From assembly GCF_900112415.1 (NCBI RefSeq), contig NZ_FOLV01000007.1, positions 62,001 through 126,000 on the forward strand: a stretch of DNA of 64,000 nucleotides, given 5' to 3'. The notes beneath the pieces were generated by a model. The model was given only the letters and a program-made list of their open reading frames with translations. It was not told where the DNA came from and searched no databases. How positions within the stretch are numbered: the stretch's first letter is position 1; every line of letters begins with the position of its first letter. Both the position numbers and the translations under genes were made by a program. Origin of the DNA: Bacillus sp. 491mf. GTDB lineage: Bacteria; Bacillota; Bacilli; Bacillales; Bacillaceae_G. Positions 18,087 to 27,599 of the stretch are shown one piece after another.

Positions 18087-18127
18087 TAAGAAGCTGCCCA
18101 AAAGTGAAACTTTCGGGCAGCTTCTTA
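18087..18127 (-). terminator. terminator-like hairpin after the DinB gene
   Basis: 13-bp perfect stem (18087-18099 with 18115-18127) 12 bases beyond the stop of the minus-strand gene. The T-tract on the minus strand is interrupted. Confidence 0.7.
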
Positions 18128-18138
18128 GTAAGCAAACA

Positions 18139-18642
18139 TTACCTCTTTGGCTCTTCCATTCCAGCTGCAGCCCATTCTTCTTTTGCCGGGCCGTAAATGC
18201 CAGGAACTTTCAATCCTGCCTGGCGCATAAGGACTGTCATTTGTCCGCGGTGGTGGTTTTGGTGATTGATGATCGTCATAAGAAAGATTGAATTGGGCAT
18301 TTGCTGTCCGAAGAAGTCATTTAAAGTAGCTAAGTCTTTGTCTGTCCATTGTGTTTGAATTGCTTCAACAAATGCACTGGCAGTTTGACGATAGCTATCT
18401 GCAATAAACTGAGCTGAAGTTGGAACAGGGAAGTCATTCGCCGGTGCGTCAAACTGGAGTCCTGTGCGGGATGCGATAACAGGAATAGCTTCCACAATAT
18501 GCCATGCAATGCGTCCTAACGTCCAATTGTCCGGTGTAATTTCTTGTGTCAGTGATTCATCAGTTAGCATATCTAATACTTTTTGTGTTGAATCTGCTTC
18601 GTATTTCCATGCTTTTAAAAAACCTTCTACAGTTTGGAACAT
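18139..18642 (-). CDS. DinB/YfiT family putative metal-dependent protein
   Basis: 167-residue four-helix-bundle protein of the DinB family. The metal-binding His triad is visible: His48 (GRIAWHIVE) and His127/His131 (NHQNHHRGQM). Some relatives are bacillithiol or mycothiol transferases; a thiol-transferase role is therefore possible but not shown by sequence. AGGAGGTTTTTTCT precedes the ATG. Monocistronic. Confidence 0.88.
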   Translation of the reverse strand: MFQTVEGFLKAWKYEADSTQKVLDMLTDESLTQEITPDNWTLGRIAWHIVEAIPVIASRTGLQFDAPANDFPVPTSAQFIADSYRQTASAFVEAIQTQWTDKDLATLNDFFGQQMPNSIFLMTIINHQNHHRGQMTVLMRQAGLKVPGIYGPAKEEWAAAGMEEPKR

Positions 18643-18811
18643 AGAAAAAACCTCCTATGGTTAGATTCAAATGGTAAATTCGTGAAAGTTTTGTCGTTTC
18701 CTTCTAAAAAGAAAATATTTTTGCTTGTCCTTTTCGTTATTAGCTAGAGTTATTACACCTAGAGAATATTTGTAGGTTGGTAATAGATGGTCAATAGTCT
18801 GAATATTATGA

Positions 18812-18840
18812 TTGTAACAGGGCAATCCCTATACTATAAT
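18812..18840 (+). promoter_or_regulatory. sigma-A promoter of lcfA
   Basis: -35 TTGTAA (18812-18817), 17-base spacer, -10 TATAAT (18835-18840). Transcription would start near 18847, about 90 bases before the lcfA start. Confidence 0.7.
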
Positions 18841-18854
18841 GAAAATAAGCAACA

Positions 18855-18872
18855 TGAATACACATTCATTTA
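18855..18872 (+). promoter_or_regulatory. probable FadR operator of lcfA
   Basis: TGAATACACATTCATTTA matches the two half-sites TGAATGA/TCATTCA (18-bp layout) at 11 of 14 positions. It lies just downstream of the predicted start of transcription. FadR represses this operon in B. subtilis. Confidence 0.6.
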
Positions 18873-18935
18873 TGTTAGAACGGGCGTACCGCAGAGAAGT
18901 TATGTTTTTATAATGTAGAGAAGGGGGAGTTAGAA

Positions 18936-20621
18936 GTGGAAAAACCATGGCTGCAAAGTTATCCAAAGGAAATTCCGCACACCATTTCCTTTGATATGAA
19001 GCCTCTTCATGTGTATTTGCAGGAAGCTGCTTTACAATACCCAGAAAAGAAAGCGCTTCATTTTCTAGGGAAGGATATTACGTATGCAGAGTTAGATCGT
19101 AAAGTTAGGCAATTTGCCAATTATCTTCAGAGGCTTGGGCTAGAAAAAGGGGACCGAGTTGCGATTATGCTGCCAAACTGTCCGCAAAGTGTTATCGGTT
19201 ATTACGGAACACTATTAGCTGGCGGTGTTGTTGTGCAAACGAATCCGCTTTATACAGAAAGAGAGCTTGAATACCAACTTCATGATTCAGGTGCGAAAGT
19301 TATTCTTTGCCTCGATATCGTATTTCCGAAAGTCAGCAATGTGCAGTCTAGAGTGAATGTTGAACATGTCATTGTGACACGCATCGCAGATTATTTACCA
19401 TTTCCGAAAAATTTATTGTATCCATTTGTACAAAAGAAACAAACGAATCTCGTTGTTCATGTAAAAGAAAGTGAGAATATTCACGTTTGGAAGTCTATTG
19501 AACGTGCGGAGGATACAGCGGTAGATATGCCGTGTGATCCAGAAGAAGATTTAGCACTTTTACAATATACAGGCGGAACGACAGGATTTCCAAAGGGAGT
19601 TATGCTTACGCATAAAAATCTTGTGTCTAATACAAGGATGGGAATTCATTGGCTTTATAATTGCCGGGCAGGTGAAGAGGTTCTTCTCGGAGTATTGCCG
19701 TTTTTTCATGTATACGGGATGACCGCTGTTATGAATCTATCCATTATGGAAGCGTATAAAATGGTCCTCATTCCGAAATTTGATATTAAAATGATATTAG
19801 AGGCAATTAAAAAACATCGCGTTACGTTATTCCCTGGAGCTCCGACTATTTATATTGCCCTATTAAACTATCCTGAACTTCATAAATATGATGTTTCTTC
19901 TATTAGCGCATGTATAAGTGGTTCAGCTGCTCTTCCGGTTGAAGTGCAAGAACAGTTTGAAAGTGTGACAGGTGGTAAGCTTGTAGAAGGATACGGTTTA
20001 ACAGAATCGTCCCCAGTTACACATGGTAACTTTTTATGGACAAAACGAGTGCCGGGAAGTATTGGTGTGCCGTGGCCGAGTACAGATGCACGTATTCTGT
20101 CATTAGAAACAGGTGAACCATTGCCGGTAGGTGAGGTTGGCGAAATTGCTGTGAAAGGCCCGCAAGTGATGAAAGGCTACTGGAATAAGCCTGAGGAAAC
20201 AGCAGCGGTGCTGAAAGATGGTTGGCTGTATACGGGTGATGTTGGCTATATGGATGAAAACGGCTTTTTTTATGTGAAGGATCGGAAGAAAGATATGATA
20301 GTGGCAAGTGGCTTTAACGTATATCCGCGCGAAGTAGAAGAAGTATTATATGAAAATGAAAAGGTGCAAGAAGTGGTTGTTCTTGGTGTGCCTGATCCGT
20401 ATCGCGGTGAAACGGTAAAAGCGTTCGTTGTTGTGAAAGATGGTGCAACATGTTCAGAAGAAGAGTTAAATGCGTTTGCTCGCAAATATTTAGCAGCGTA
20501 TAAAGTGCCGAAAGTATATGAGTTTCGAAAAGAATTACCGAAAACGACTGTTGGAAAGATTTTGCGTCGTGTACTTATTGAAGAAGAGTCGCAAAAGCAA
20601 GATGATGAGCAAACGGGCTAA
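18936..20621 (+). CDS. lcfA: long-chain fatty-acid-CoA ligase
   Basis: Activates long-chain fatty acids with ATP and CoA at the membrane, the first step of beta-oxidation. The 561 residues are an ANL-family enzyme: P-loop-like motif QYTGGTTGFPKGVMLTHKN (from about residue 210), YGLTESSP, TGDVGYMDENGFFYVKDRKKDMI hinge region, and the catalytic Lys near the C-terminus in PKTTVGKILRR. GTG start preceded by AAGGGGGAG. First gene of lcfA-fadR-fadB-etfB-etfA, as in B. subtilis. Confidence 0.95.
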   Translation: MEKPWLQSYPKEIPHTISFDMKPLHVYLQEAALQYPEKKALHFLGKDITYAELDRKVRQFANYLQRLGLEKGDRVAIMLPNCPQSVIGYYGTLLAGGVVVQTNPLYTERELEYQLHDSGAKVILCLDIVFPKVSNVQSRVNVEHVIVTRIADYLPFPKNLLYPFVQKKQTNLVVHVKESENIHVWKSIERAEDTAVDMPCDPEEDLALLQYTGGTTGFPKGVMLTHKNLVSNTRMGIHWLYNCRAGEEVLLGVLPFFHVYGMTAVMNLSIMEAYKMVLIPKFDIKMILEAIKKHRVTLFPGAPTIYIALLNYPELHKYDVSSISACISGSAALPVEVQEQFESVTGGKLVEGYGLTESSPVTHGNFLWTKRVPGSIGVPWPSTDARILSLETGEPLPVGEVGEIAVKGPQVMKGYWNKPEETAAVLKDGWLYTGDVGYMDENGFFYVKDRKKDMIVASGFNVYPREVEEVLYENEKVQEVVVLGVPDPYRGETVKAFVVVKDGATCSEEELNAFARKYLAAYKVPKVYEFRKELPKTTVGKILRRVLIEEESQKQDDEQTG

Positions 20622-20639
20622 TGCCCTTTCTTTTTTTTG
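20612..20639 (+). terminator. short terminator after lcfA
   Basis: A GGGC-TAAT-GCCC hairpin followed by a long T-run overlaps the lcfA stop. The stem is short, so read-through into fadR is likely. Confidence 0.6.
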
Positions 20640-20650
20640 AGAGAATAGCA

Positions 20651-20704
20651 TTGACAATATTTGAAATAGTCAGTATTATTAGAATGTGAATGAATCATCA
20701 TTCA
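20651..20704 (+). promoter_or_regulatory. fadR promoter with perfect FadR operator
   Basis: -35 TTGACA (20651-20656), 17-base spacer, -10 TATTAT (20674-20679). The perfect palindrome TGAATGA-N4-TCATTCA at 20687-20704 covers the start of transcription. It matches the FadR consensus of B. subtilis and indicates autorepression relieved by long-chain acyl-CoA. Confidence 0.85.
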
Positions 20705-20730
20705 GTCATCTTCTTGAAGGGGATAGTACT

Positions 20731-21318
20731 GTGAAAAAGAACCGACCTAAATATAATCAAATTATTGATGCAGCGGTGATTGTCATCGCTGAAAATGGAT
20801 ACCACCAAGCACAAGTTTCTAAAATAGCAAAACAAGCTGGTGTTGCCGATGGAACGATATATTTATATTTCAAAAATAAAGAAGATATATTGATATCCTT
20901 ATTTCAAGAGAAAATGGGAGAATTTATCGAAACAATTCGGCAAAAAACAGCAGGAATTGAAAGCGCTGTAGAGAAGTTATTTATGTTGGTAGAAACACAC
21001 TTCTCTTTACTTTCACAAAATGATCCTCTTGCTATCGTTACGCAACTAGAACTTCGCCAATCCAACCAAGACTTACGCCTCAAAATTAATGATGTGCTGA
21101 AAGGGTACTTGCAAGTCATTGATGAAATTTTAGAAACTGGCATCAGGCAAGGAGAATTTCGCACGGATTTAAATGTCCGCGTGGCAAGACAAATGATTTT
21201 CGGAACAGTAGATGAAGTTGTTACCAACTGGGTAATGAGCGACCATAAATATAATTTGGTCGCAATTTCAAAAACGGTGCATGAGCTATTAGTAGCAGCT
21301 TGTGGTTACCGCAATTAA
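20731..21318 (+). CDS. fadR: fatty acid degradation repressor, TetR family
   Basis: 195-residue TetR-type repressor of beta-oxidation genes; long-chain acyl-CoA releases it from DNA. N-terminal HTH (about 10-55) contains [27 protein letters not shown]; the C-terminal helices form the ligand pocket. The GTG at 20731 has GAAGGGG upstream and gives [11 protein letters not shown], as in the B. subtilis protein; the in-frame upstream extension covers the operator and is unlikely to be translated. Confidence 0.94.
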   Translation: MKKNRPKYNQIIDAAVIVIAENGYHQAQVSKIAKQAGVADGTIYLYFKNKEDILISLFQEKMGEFIETIRQKTAGIESAVEKLFMLVETHFSLLSQNDPLAIVTQLELRQSNQDLRLKINDVLKGYLQVIDEILETGIRQGEFRTDLNVRVARQMIFGTVDEVVTNWVMSDHKYNLVAISKTVHELLVAACGYRN

Positions 21319-21334
21319 TGGGGAGGGAGTACAT

Positions 21335-22108
21335 TTGAATTTCCTATCTGTAACGGTGGAGGATTACATAGCAATTGTAAAGATTAATCACCCGCCAGCA
21401 AATGCGATGTCTTCACAAGTTATTAGTGAAGTTGGTGAACTGCTTGATGCAGTGGAAACGGATGAGAATGTGCGCGTTGTCCTTGTTCATGGGGAAGGTC
21501 GCTTCTTCTCAGCAGGAGCGGACATTAAAGAGTTTACTTCTGTTGAAGAAGCAAAAGAGGCAACGAAATTATCACAGCATGGACAAGTGATCTTTGAGCG
21601 TGTTGAAAAATTCTCAAAGCCAATTATTGCGGCGATTCACGGCGCAGCGCTTGGCGGAGGATTAGAATTTGCGATGTCTTGCCATATGCGCTTTGTAAGT
21701 GAAACTGCGAAAATCGGTTTGCCGGAGCTAACGCTAGGATTGATTCCAGGATTTGCAGGGACGCAGCGCTTACCGCGTTATGTGGGGAAAGCGAAAGCTT
21801 GTGAAATGATGTTAACAAGCGATCCGATTTCAGGTGTAGAAGCGGCTCAACTAGGGCTTGCCAACCGAGCATTCCCTGAAGAAGTATTGTTAGAAGAGGC
21901 GCTGAAAGTAGCGAAGAAGATTGCAGGAAAAAGCGCAGCATCTGTCCGCGCTGTATTAGAACTACTGCAAACAACGAAGTCTTCTCATTACTATGAAGGT
22001 GTACAACGTGAGGCGCAAATATTTGGGGAAGTGTTCACAAGCGAAGATGGAAGAGAAGGTGTAGCAGCGTTCTTAGAAAAACGTAAACCTTCTTTTAGCG
22101 GTAAGTAG
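21335..22108 (+). CDS. fadB: enoyl-CoA hydratase
   Basis: 257-residue crotonase-family enzyme for the hydration step of beta-oxidation. Oxyanion-hole motifs [11 protein letters not shown] (about 58-68) and [17 protein letters not shown] (about 98-115) are present, with a catalytic Glu in [24 protein letters not shown] start at 21335 has GGGAGGGAG upstream; the longer ORF start at 21302 lies inside fadR. Lies 16 bases after fadR. Confidence 0.92.
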   Translation: MNFLSVTVEDYIAIVKINHPPANAMSSQVISEVGELLDAVETDENVRVVLVHGEGRFFSAGADIKEFTSVEEAKEATKLSQHGQVIFERVEKFSKPIIAAIHGAALGGGLEFAMSCHMRFVSETAKIGLPELTLGLIPGFAGTQRLPRYVGKAKACEMMLTSDPISGVEAAQLGLANRAFPEEVLLEEALKVAKKIAGKSAASVRAVLELLQTTKSSHYYEGVQREAQIFGEVFTSEDGREGVAAFLEKRKPSFSGK

Positions 22109-22187
22109 TTCTCTATTTTTTTAATATAAATTAACAGAATATTAGTATTAACCAAATTTTCCTTTAAAAAACAAGGGGGTAAATAGA

Positions 22188-22961
22188 ATGAACATCTACG
22201 TACTCATGAAACGAACATTCGACACAGAAGAAAAAATCGCAATTAAAAACGGTGCAATTTACGATGGCGAAGCAGAATTCATCATCAACCCTTACGATGA
22301 ATATGCGATTGAAGAAGCAATTCAAGTAAGAGATGCAAATGGCGGTGAAGTTACAGTCGTTACTGTTGGCGGTGAAGATGGTGAAAAAGAACTTCGCACG
22401 GCATTAGCGATGGGCTGCGATAAAGCGGTATTGATCAACATTGAAGATGATGTTGAAAATGGCGATCAATATACAACAGCAAAAGTGCTTGTTGAGTACT
22501 TAAAAGAGAAGGATGTTGACTTAATTTTAGCTGGTAACGTAGCGATTGACGGTGCATCTGGACAAGTTGGACCACGTGTAGCGGAAGCTCTGAATATCCC
22601 ATATGTAACAACAATTACAAAGCTTGAAATTGACGGTACAAACGTAAAAATCGAGCGTGATGTAGAAGGGGATACAGAAGTAATTGAAACATCGTTACCT
22701 CTTTTAGTAACAGCACAGCAAGGTTTAAATGAACCGCGTTATCCATCGCTTCCAGGTATTATGAAAGCGAAGAAAAAGCCGCTAGAAACTTTAGAATTAG
22801 ATGACTTAGATTTAGATGAAGATGATGTAGAAGCGAAAACAAAAACAATTGAAATCTATTTACCTCCTAAGAAAGATGCTGGAAAAGTGTTACAAGGCGA
22901 ACTGCAAGATCAAGTAAAAGAACTTGTATCGCTATTGCATACAGAAGCGAAAGTAGTTTAA
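22188..22961 (+). CDS. etfB: electron transfer flavoprotein beta subunit
   Basis: 257 residues. With EtfA it carries electrons from acyl-CoA dehydrogenase to the respiratory chain. The N-terminal MNIYVLMKRTFDTEEKI, the AMP-binding region (LAGNVAIDGASGQVGPRVAEALNIPYVT) and the recognition-loop segment ARQ-type LVTAQQGLNEPRYPSLPGIMKAKKK are characteristic. AAGGGGGT precedes the ATG. Translated with etfA 31 bases downstream. Confidence 0.95.
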   Translation: MNIYVLMKRTFDTEEKIAIKNGAIYDGEAEFIINPYDEYAIEEAIQVRDANGGEVTVVTVGGEDGEKELRTALAMGCDKAVLINIEDDVENGDQYTTAKVLVEYLKEKDVDLILAGNVAIDGASGQVGPRVAEALNIPYVTTITKLEIDGTNVKIERDVEGDTEVIETSLPLLVTAQQGLNEPRYPSLPGIMKAKKKPLETLELDDLDLDEDDVEAKTKTIEIYLPPKKDAGKVLQGELQDQVKELVSLLHTEAKVV

Positions 22962-22992
22962 AAAATACTAGGATATCCAGGAGGGAAAACAT

Positions 22993-23970
22993 ATGGCTCG
23001 TAAAGTATTAGTAATGGGAGAAGTTCGTGACGGTTCTTTACGTAACGTTTCATTTGAGGCAGTAGCAGCCGCAAAAACAATTGCAGAAGGCGGAGAAGTT
23101 GTCGGTCTTTTACTAGGTGAAAGCGTCGCTTCATTCGCACAAGAACTTATTTCTTACGGTGCAGATCGCGTTGTGACAGTTGAAAGCGATAAATTAGCTT
23201 CGTATACGTCTGATGGATATGCGCAAGCATTTCTAGCAGTGTATGAAGAAGAAAAACCAGAAGGAATTGTGTTTGGACATACATCATTAGGAAAAGATTT
23301 ATCACCAAAACTTGCAGCGAAATTAGAGGCAGGCCTTGTTTCTGACGTAACAGCGTTAGAAGTAGCTGGTGGTAATATTGTGTTCACACGTCCAATTTAT
23401 TCTGGTAAAGCATTTGAGAAGAAGATTGTAACAGACGGTATAGTATTTGCGACGATTCGTCCGAATAACATTGCACCGCTTGCAAAAGATGAAGCGCGTA
23501 CAGGCGATGTTTCTTCGATGACAGTCGATGTAAAAGATTTACGTACAGTCATTAAAGAGGTTGTTCGTAAAACAGCAGAAGGTGTCGATCTTTCTGAAGC
23601 AAAAGTAATTATTGCAGGCGGACGCGGCGTGAAAAGTGAAGATGGTTTCAAGCCGTTAAAAGAACTAGCAGATGTACTTGGCGGAGCAGTCGGTGCGTCT
23701 CGCGGAGCTTGTGATGCAGAGTACTGCGATTATTCATTGCAAATTGGGCAAACAGGTAAAGTTGTAACGCCAGATTTATATATCGCATGTGGTATTTCTG
23801 GTGCAATTCAACATTTAGCTGGTATGTCTAACTCAAAGATTATTGTAGCAATTAACAAAGATCCAGAAGCGAATATTTTTAAAGTAGCTGACTATGGCAT
23901 CGTTGGTGACCTGTTTGAAGTATTACCACTTTTAACAGAAGAGTTTAAAAAGTTAAAAGTACATTCTTAA
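22993..23970 (+). CDS. etfA: electron transfer flavoprotein alpha subunit
   Basis: 325 residues. The C-terminal FAD-binding half is well preserved: GGRGVKS, GASRGACDAEY, QIGQTGKVVTPDLYIACGISGAIQHLAGM, AINKDPEANIFKVADYGIVGDL. It forms the heterodimer with EtfB. CAGGAGGG precedes the ATG. Last gene of the fatty-acid operon. Confidence 0.95.
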   Translation: MARKVLVMGEVRDGSLRNVSFEAVAAAKTIAEGGEVVGLLLGESVASFAQELISYGADRVVTVESDKLASYTSDGYAQAFLAVYEEEKPEGIVFGHTSLGKDLSPKLAAKLEAGLVSDVTALEVAGGNIVFTRPIYSGKAFEKKIVTDGIVFATIRPNNIAPLAKDEARTGDVSSMTVDVKDLRTVIKEVVRKTAEGVDLSEAKVIIAGGRGVKSEDGFKPLKELADVLGGAVGASRGACDAEYCDYSLQIGQTGKVVTPDLYIACGISGAIQHLAGMSNSKIIVAINKDPEANIFKVADYGIVGDLFEVLPLLTEEFKKLKVHS

Positions 23971-24019
23971 GTTGCGCATAAAGAGTTCCTAGTAAGTAAT
24001 TACCCCTATATAAATATAG

Positions 24020-24052
24020 AAAAGCGAGAGGTCCCCTGCTTCTCGCTTCTTC
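24020..24052 (+). terminator. terminator of the etfBA operon
   Basis: 8-bp stem (24022-24029 with 24041-24048) followed by a pyrimidine-rich tail. Confidence 0.65.
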
Positions 24053-24180
24053 ACTTAGAAGAAATTTTTCTAGTATAAAGGTTGAGTTATTTGTTAAAAT
24101 ACTTAACGATACATATTATTCGCCACGTATATAAGATAATGATATACTTTGGTTAGAAAGTTCATAAAGGAGGAAATAAT

Positions 24181-24495
24181 ATGGCAATTGTAAACGCAAC
24201 TGACCAAACTTTCGCAGCTGAAGCAAGCGAAGGTGTTGTATTAGTAGATTTCTGGGCACCTTGGTGCGGCCCTTGTAAAATGATTGCTCCTGTATTAGAA
24301 GAAATCAGTGCAGAGTTAGGCGATAAAGTAAAGGTAGTAAAAGTAGATGTGGATGAAAACCAAGAAACAGCTCGTAAATTCGAAGTAATGAGCATCCCAG
24401 CTCTTTTCGTATTAAAAGATGGTAAAGTGGTTGATCAAGCATTAGGTTACAAACCAAAAGAAGTATTAGAAGAATTAGTATCTAAGCACTTCTAA
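24181..24495 (+). CDS. trxA: thioredoxin
   Basis: 104-residue dithiol reductant with the active site WCGPCK (about residues 28-33) and the cis-Pro region MSIPALFVLKDGK. Keeps cytoplasmic proteins reduced and feeds ribonucleotide reductase and PAPS reductase. AAAGGAGG precedes the ATG. Own transcription unit between terminators. Confidence 0.97.
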   Translation: MAIVNATDQTFAAEASEGVVLVDFWAPWCGPCKMIAPVLEEISAELGDKVKVVKVDVDENQETARKFEVMSIPALFVLKDGKVVDQALGYKPKEVLEELVSKHF

Positions 24496-24501
24496 TCCGA
24501 G

Positions 24502-24529
24502 AAAAAGCTGCCGAGTGGCAGCTTTTTTC
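24502..24529 (+). terminator. intrinsic terminator of trxA
   Basis: 11-bp stem (24502-24512 with 24517-24527), 4-base loop, T-run. Confidence 0.9.
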
Positions 24530-24659
24530 TTATGTGGAAAAATGTGAAAGTGTGTATAATGTTTTCATTTTTGACTACTTTCTATTACAATAAAAGAACG
24601 TATGTTGGGAAAATAATTTGTTGTATTTTTCTAAGAAAAATAAGAATGATAAAGTGAAA

Positions 24660-24935
24660 CTTTAATCAATGGGGGGTTATCCCTACTGATTATCAGCCCT
24701 CACCAATCAGGCGCATGCCAGCAGTTTATCTCCCGCCTAATTTCTTAAGAAAAGCGGAAGCGGCTCGCTCAGAATCGCAGGACGCCCACGCACAAGGCAG
24801 AGGGGGGATGGAGCTTCTGGCGTAGAGGTGTTTCTTACCTCGTAGGAAGATAGCCACTGGAGCTGGACAATGCTTTCACTAAATTTTGAGGTGGGAGTAT
24901 TACTGCCCATGAATAGCGGGATAAACATGCAAGGA
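24660..24935. repeat. dispersed intergenic repeat, family C, copy 1 (with an insertion)
   Basis: Shares with 26760-26880 the blocks CAGTTTATCTCCCGCCTAA, GAGCTGGAC-ATGCTTTC, AATTTTGAGG and GTATTACTGCCC-GAATAGCGGGAT in the same order. Here about 120 extra bases, themselves containing an inverted AAGCGGAAGCGGCTCGCTCAG block, interrupt the shared order. Resembles B. cereus group bcr elements. Occupies most of the 450-base gap before uvrC. Confidence 0.7.
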
Positions 24936-24949
24936 ACGGAGGAATACGA

Positions 24950-26731
24950 GTGCACGAGAATTTAAAAGAGAAGTTAGCGATTTTACCGGACCAACCGGGT
25001 TGCTATTTAATGAAAGATAAGCAAGGAACAGTTATTTATGTCGGGAAGGCCAAGGTGTTAAAAAATCGTGTGCGCTCGTATTTTACTGGTTCACATGATG
25101 GAAAAACACTTCGGCTTGTAGAGGAAATTGTTGATTTTGAATATATTGTCACCTCCTCGAATCTGGAGGCACTCATTTTAGAGTTAAATTTAATTAAAAA
25201 ATATGATCCAAAGTACAATATTCAATTAAAAGATGATAAAACATACCCATTTATTAAAATTACTGCTGAAAAAGAGCCGCGTTTGCTTATTACGAGAAAT
25301 GTAAAAAAGGATAAAGGGAAATATTTTGGCCCATATCCGAATTCGCAGTCAGCTCATGAAACGAAAAAGTTGTTAGATCGTATGTATCCACTTCGGAAAT
25401 GTACGAATATACCAGATAAAGTTTGTTTATATTATCATATGGGACAATGTTTAGCGCCTTGTGTACAAGAGGTAACGGATGAACAAAATAAAGAAATTGT
25501 CGATGGAATTATTAAGTTTTTGAATGGTGGACATAAAGAAATTCGTTCAGAATTAGAAGCGAAAATGTATGAGGCATCAGAAAAATTAGAGTTCGAACGC
25601 GCAAAAGAACTGCGCGATCAAATTGCTCATATGGATGCGATTATGGAAAAACAGAAAATGATTATGAGCGACTTAGTCGACCGCGATGTGTTTGGTTATG
25701 CGGTTGATAAAGGGTGGATGTGCGTGCAAGTATTTTTCGTTCGAAAAGGAAAGTTAATTGAACGGGATGTTTCGATGTTTCCGATTTATGATGATCCAGA
25801 AGAAGGATTCCTAACGTTTATCGGGCAATTTTACGAACAAAATAATCACTTTAAACCGAAAGAAATTGTTGTACCAAGCAGCATTGATCATGAATTGATT
25901 GGAAAGTTTTTAGACGTCGAAGCAACGCAGCCAAAACGGGGCAAGAAAAAAGAGCTTGTCGATTTAGCAAGTAAGAATGCGAAAATTGCGTTGCAGGAAA
26001 AGTTTTATTTAATTGAACGCGACGAAGAACGCACCATAAAGGCAGTAGAAAACTTAGGAGAACAGCTAGGGATCGAAACACCGCATAGAATTGAGGCATT
26101 TGATAATTCTAACATTCAAGGGACAAATCCGGTTTCTGCGATGATCGTCTTTATCGATGGAAAGCCCGCCAAAAAAGAGTATCGCAAATATAAAATTAAA
26201 ACGGTACAAGGGCCTGATGATTATGAATCGATGCGTGAAGTTGTGCGCCGCCGTTATACACGTGTTTTAAAAGAAAATTTACCTCTTCCAGACTTAATTG
26301 TAATTGATGGCGGAAAAGGCCATCTCGCTGCGGTATGCGATGTGTTAGAAAATGAACTTGGCCTTTCTATTCCAACAGCGGGGCTTGTGAAAGATGATAA
26401 ACATCGCACGTCACATTTAATAATTGGTGAACCACCGGAACCTGTTTTACTAGAGCGTAACAGTCAAGAGTTTTACTTACTGCAGCGTATTCAAGATGAA
26501 GTGCACCGCTTTGCGATTACATTTCATCGTCAAATTCATGGGAAATCAGTCATTCAATCGGCATTGGATGATATACCAGGAGTCGGAGAAAAACGAAAGA
26601 AAACACTTTTAAAACATTTTGGTTCTCTTAAGAAAATGAAAGAAGCATCTGTTTCCGATATTATAGAAGCTGGAATGCCGCAAAAAATAGCCGAAACCAT
26701 TCATACGTACTTGACAGGGAAGACATTGTAG
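24950..26731 (+). CDS. uvrC: excinuclease ABC subunit C
   Basis: Makes both incisions around DNA lesions in nucleotide excision repair. 593 residues: N-terminal GIY-YIG nuclease ([24 protein letters not shown], about 13-40), Cys-containing stretch [24 protein letters not shown] motif for UvrB (about 195-235), RNase H-like 5' nuclease ([28 protein letters not shown]), C-terminal helix-hairpin-helix pair ([20 protein letters not shown]). GTG start with GGAGG upstream. Confidence 0.97.
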   Translation: MHENLKEKLAILPDQPGCYLMKDKQGTVIYVGKAKVLKNRVRSYFTGSHDGKTLRLVEEIVDFEYIVTSSNLEALILELNLIKKYDPKYNIQLKDDKTYPFIKITAEKEPRLLITRNVKKDKGKYFGPYPNSQSAHETKKLLDRMYPLRKCTNIPDKVCLYYHMGQCLAPCVQEVTDEQNKEIVDGIIKFLNGGHKEIRSELEAKMYEASEKLEFERAKELRDQIAHMDAIMEKQKMIMSDLVDRDVFGYAVDKGWMCVQVFFVRKGKLIERDVSMFPIYDDPEEGFLTFIGQFYEQNNHFKPKEIVVPSSIDHELIGKFLDVEATQPKRGKKKELVDLASKNAKIALQEKFYLIERDEERTIKAVENLGEQLGIETPHRIEAFDNSNIQGTNPVSAMIVFIDGKPAKKEYRKYKIKTVQGPDDYESMREVVRRRYTRVLKENLPLPDLIVIDGGKGHLAAVCDVLENELGLSIPTAGLVKDDKHRTSHLIIGEPPEPVLLERNSQEFYLLQRIQDEVHRFAITFHRQIHGKSVIQSALDDIPGVGEKRKKTLLKHFGSLKKMKEASVSDIIEAGMPQKIAETIHTYLTGKTL

Positions 26732-26752
26732 ATAGCAATGTCTTCTTTTTTT
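26719..26752 (+). terminator. intrinsic terminator of uvrC
   Basis: 10-bp perfect stem (26719-26728 with 26736-26745), seven T. Confidence 0.9.
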
Positions 26753-26759
26753 GTTGAAC

Positions 26760-26880
26760 CAATCGGGCTTTAATGGGCAGTTTATCTCCCACCTAACTTC
26801 TGAGCGAGCCGCTAGAGCTGGACGATGCTTTCGCCGAATTTTGAGGGGGGTATTACTGCCCGCGAATAGCGGGATGAAGT
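26760..26880. repeat. dispersed intergenic repeat, family C, copy 2
   Basis: Compact copy of the element upstream of uvrC: GGCAGTTTATCTCCCACCTAAC, split for reading as blocks, followed by CTGAGCGAGCCGC, GAGCTGGACGATGCTTTC and GGGTATTACTGCCCGCGAATAGCGGGAT. Terminal GGGCAGT and ACTGCCC are inverted. Confidence 0.7.
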
Positions 26881-26881
26881 A

Positions 26882-26917
26882 ATAAAAAAAGTCAACTGGA
26901 CGTTATGTCTAGTTGAC
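26882..26917 (-). terminator. intrinsic terminator of yslB
   Basis: 11-base arms (26891-26901 with 26907-26917, one mismatch) with a minus-strand T-run from 26884-26890. Confidence 0.85.
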
Positions 26918-26930
26918 CGATGAATGCGAA

Positions 26931-27380
26931 TTATACTTCCATAGGATCTTTTACATCCCATTGCACAAGAAATGTAACAGAGCTAGAGCGCTTTTTCTGT
27001 TCCTCGTAAGATTCAGCAATCACACTGCGCTGCTTTTGAATTTGTTCAGCGATAAAACCAGCTTCTAATTGATAAGAAGAATGTTTTTTTTGTTGCTCAC
27101 GTTCTTCAATAAGAGCGCCCGTTAGTTTAAAGTGCATTTCACGACGCTTATGTTCAGTAATCGTTAAGTCGCCCCAACCAGCTTTTGTGAAAAATTGGAT
27201 CACTTCATCGATTGTTTCCAACGGGTATTTTCGTGCTAAGTTTCTGCCGGCCCAATATAAAATGGAATCTAATTCTTTCCCGATTAAATCAGGAAGTAAT
27301 TCTTCACGAAGTAACTCATAGGCAAACGCATTGATTGAAATATTTTGTAAAGATTCGCTCTCGATTATTTTTGTACTCAC
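26931..27380 (-). CDS. yslB: YslB family protein (DUF2507)
   Basis: 149-residue conserved Bacillus protein lying between uvrC and sdhC as in B. subtilis. The fold resembles V4R-type small-molecule binding domains (ELDSILYWAGRNLARKYPLETIDEVIQFFTKAGWGDLTI), but function is unknown. Two GTG starts are possible; the one at 27380 has AAGTGGGG 6 bases upstream, whereas the ORF start at 27392 falls within that site. Confidence 0.85.
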   Translation of the reverse strand: MSTKIIESESLQNISINAFAYELLREELLPDLIGKELDSILYWAGRNLARKYPLETIDEVIQFFTKAGWGDLTITEHKRREMHFKLTGALIEEREQQKKHSSYQLEAGFIAEQIQKQRSVIAESYEEQKKRSSSVTFLVQWDVKDPMEV

Positions 27381-27516
27381 AATATTCCCCACTTTCTATA
27401 CTGCCCATATTATATACCATTTTATATATATAAACACAGCTATTTCTTTGTGAAAAATCTGATATAGAGAACAAAAAAGATTATGAAAATTATATACAGA
27501 TTATGTATACGTTTTC

Positions 27517-27546
27517 TTGACGCTTCGACAAAAATAGGAGTAAAAT
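27517..27546 (+). promoter_or_regulatory. probable sigma-A promoter of sdhCAB
   Basis: -35 TTGACG (27517-27522), 18-base spacer, -10 TAAAAT (27541-27546); leaves a leader of about 130 bases before sdhC. Confidence 0.55.
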
Positions 27547-27599
27547 GAACTTGTTATCAAATTATGCTGAAATATTGCGAATAATTTTTTCAGTTTTTC

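Noticed and set aside
17863-18135. 90-codon minus-strand frame after the Nudix gene
   Set aside because: Covers a family A repeat and a terminator hairpin; no start signals.
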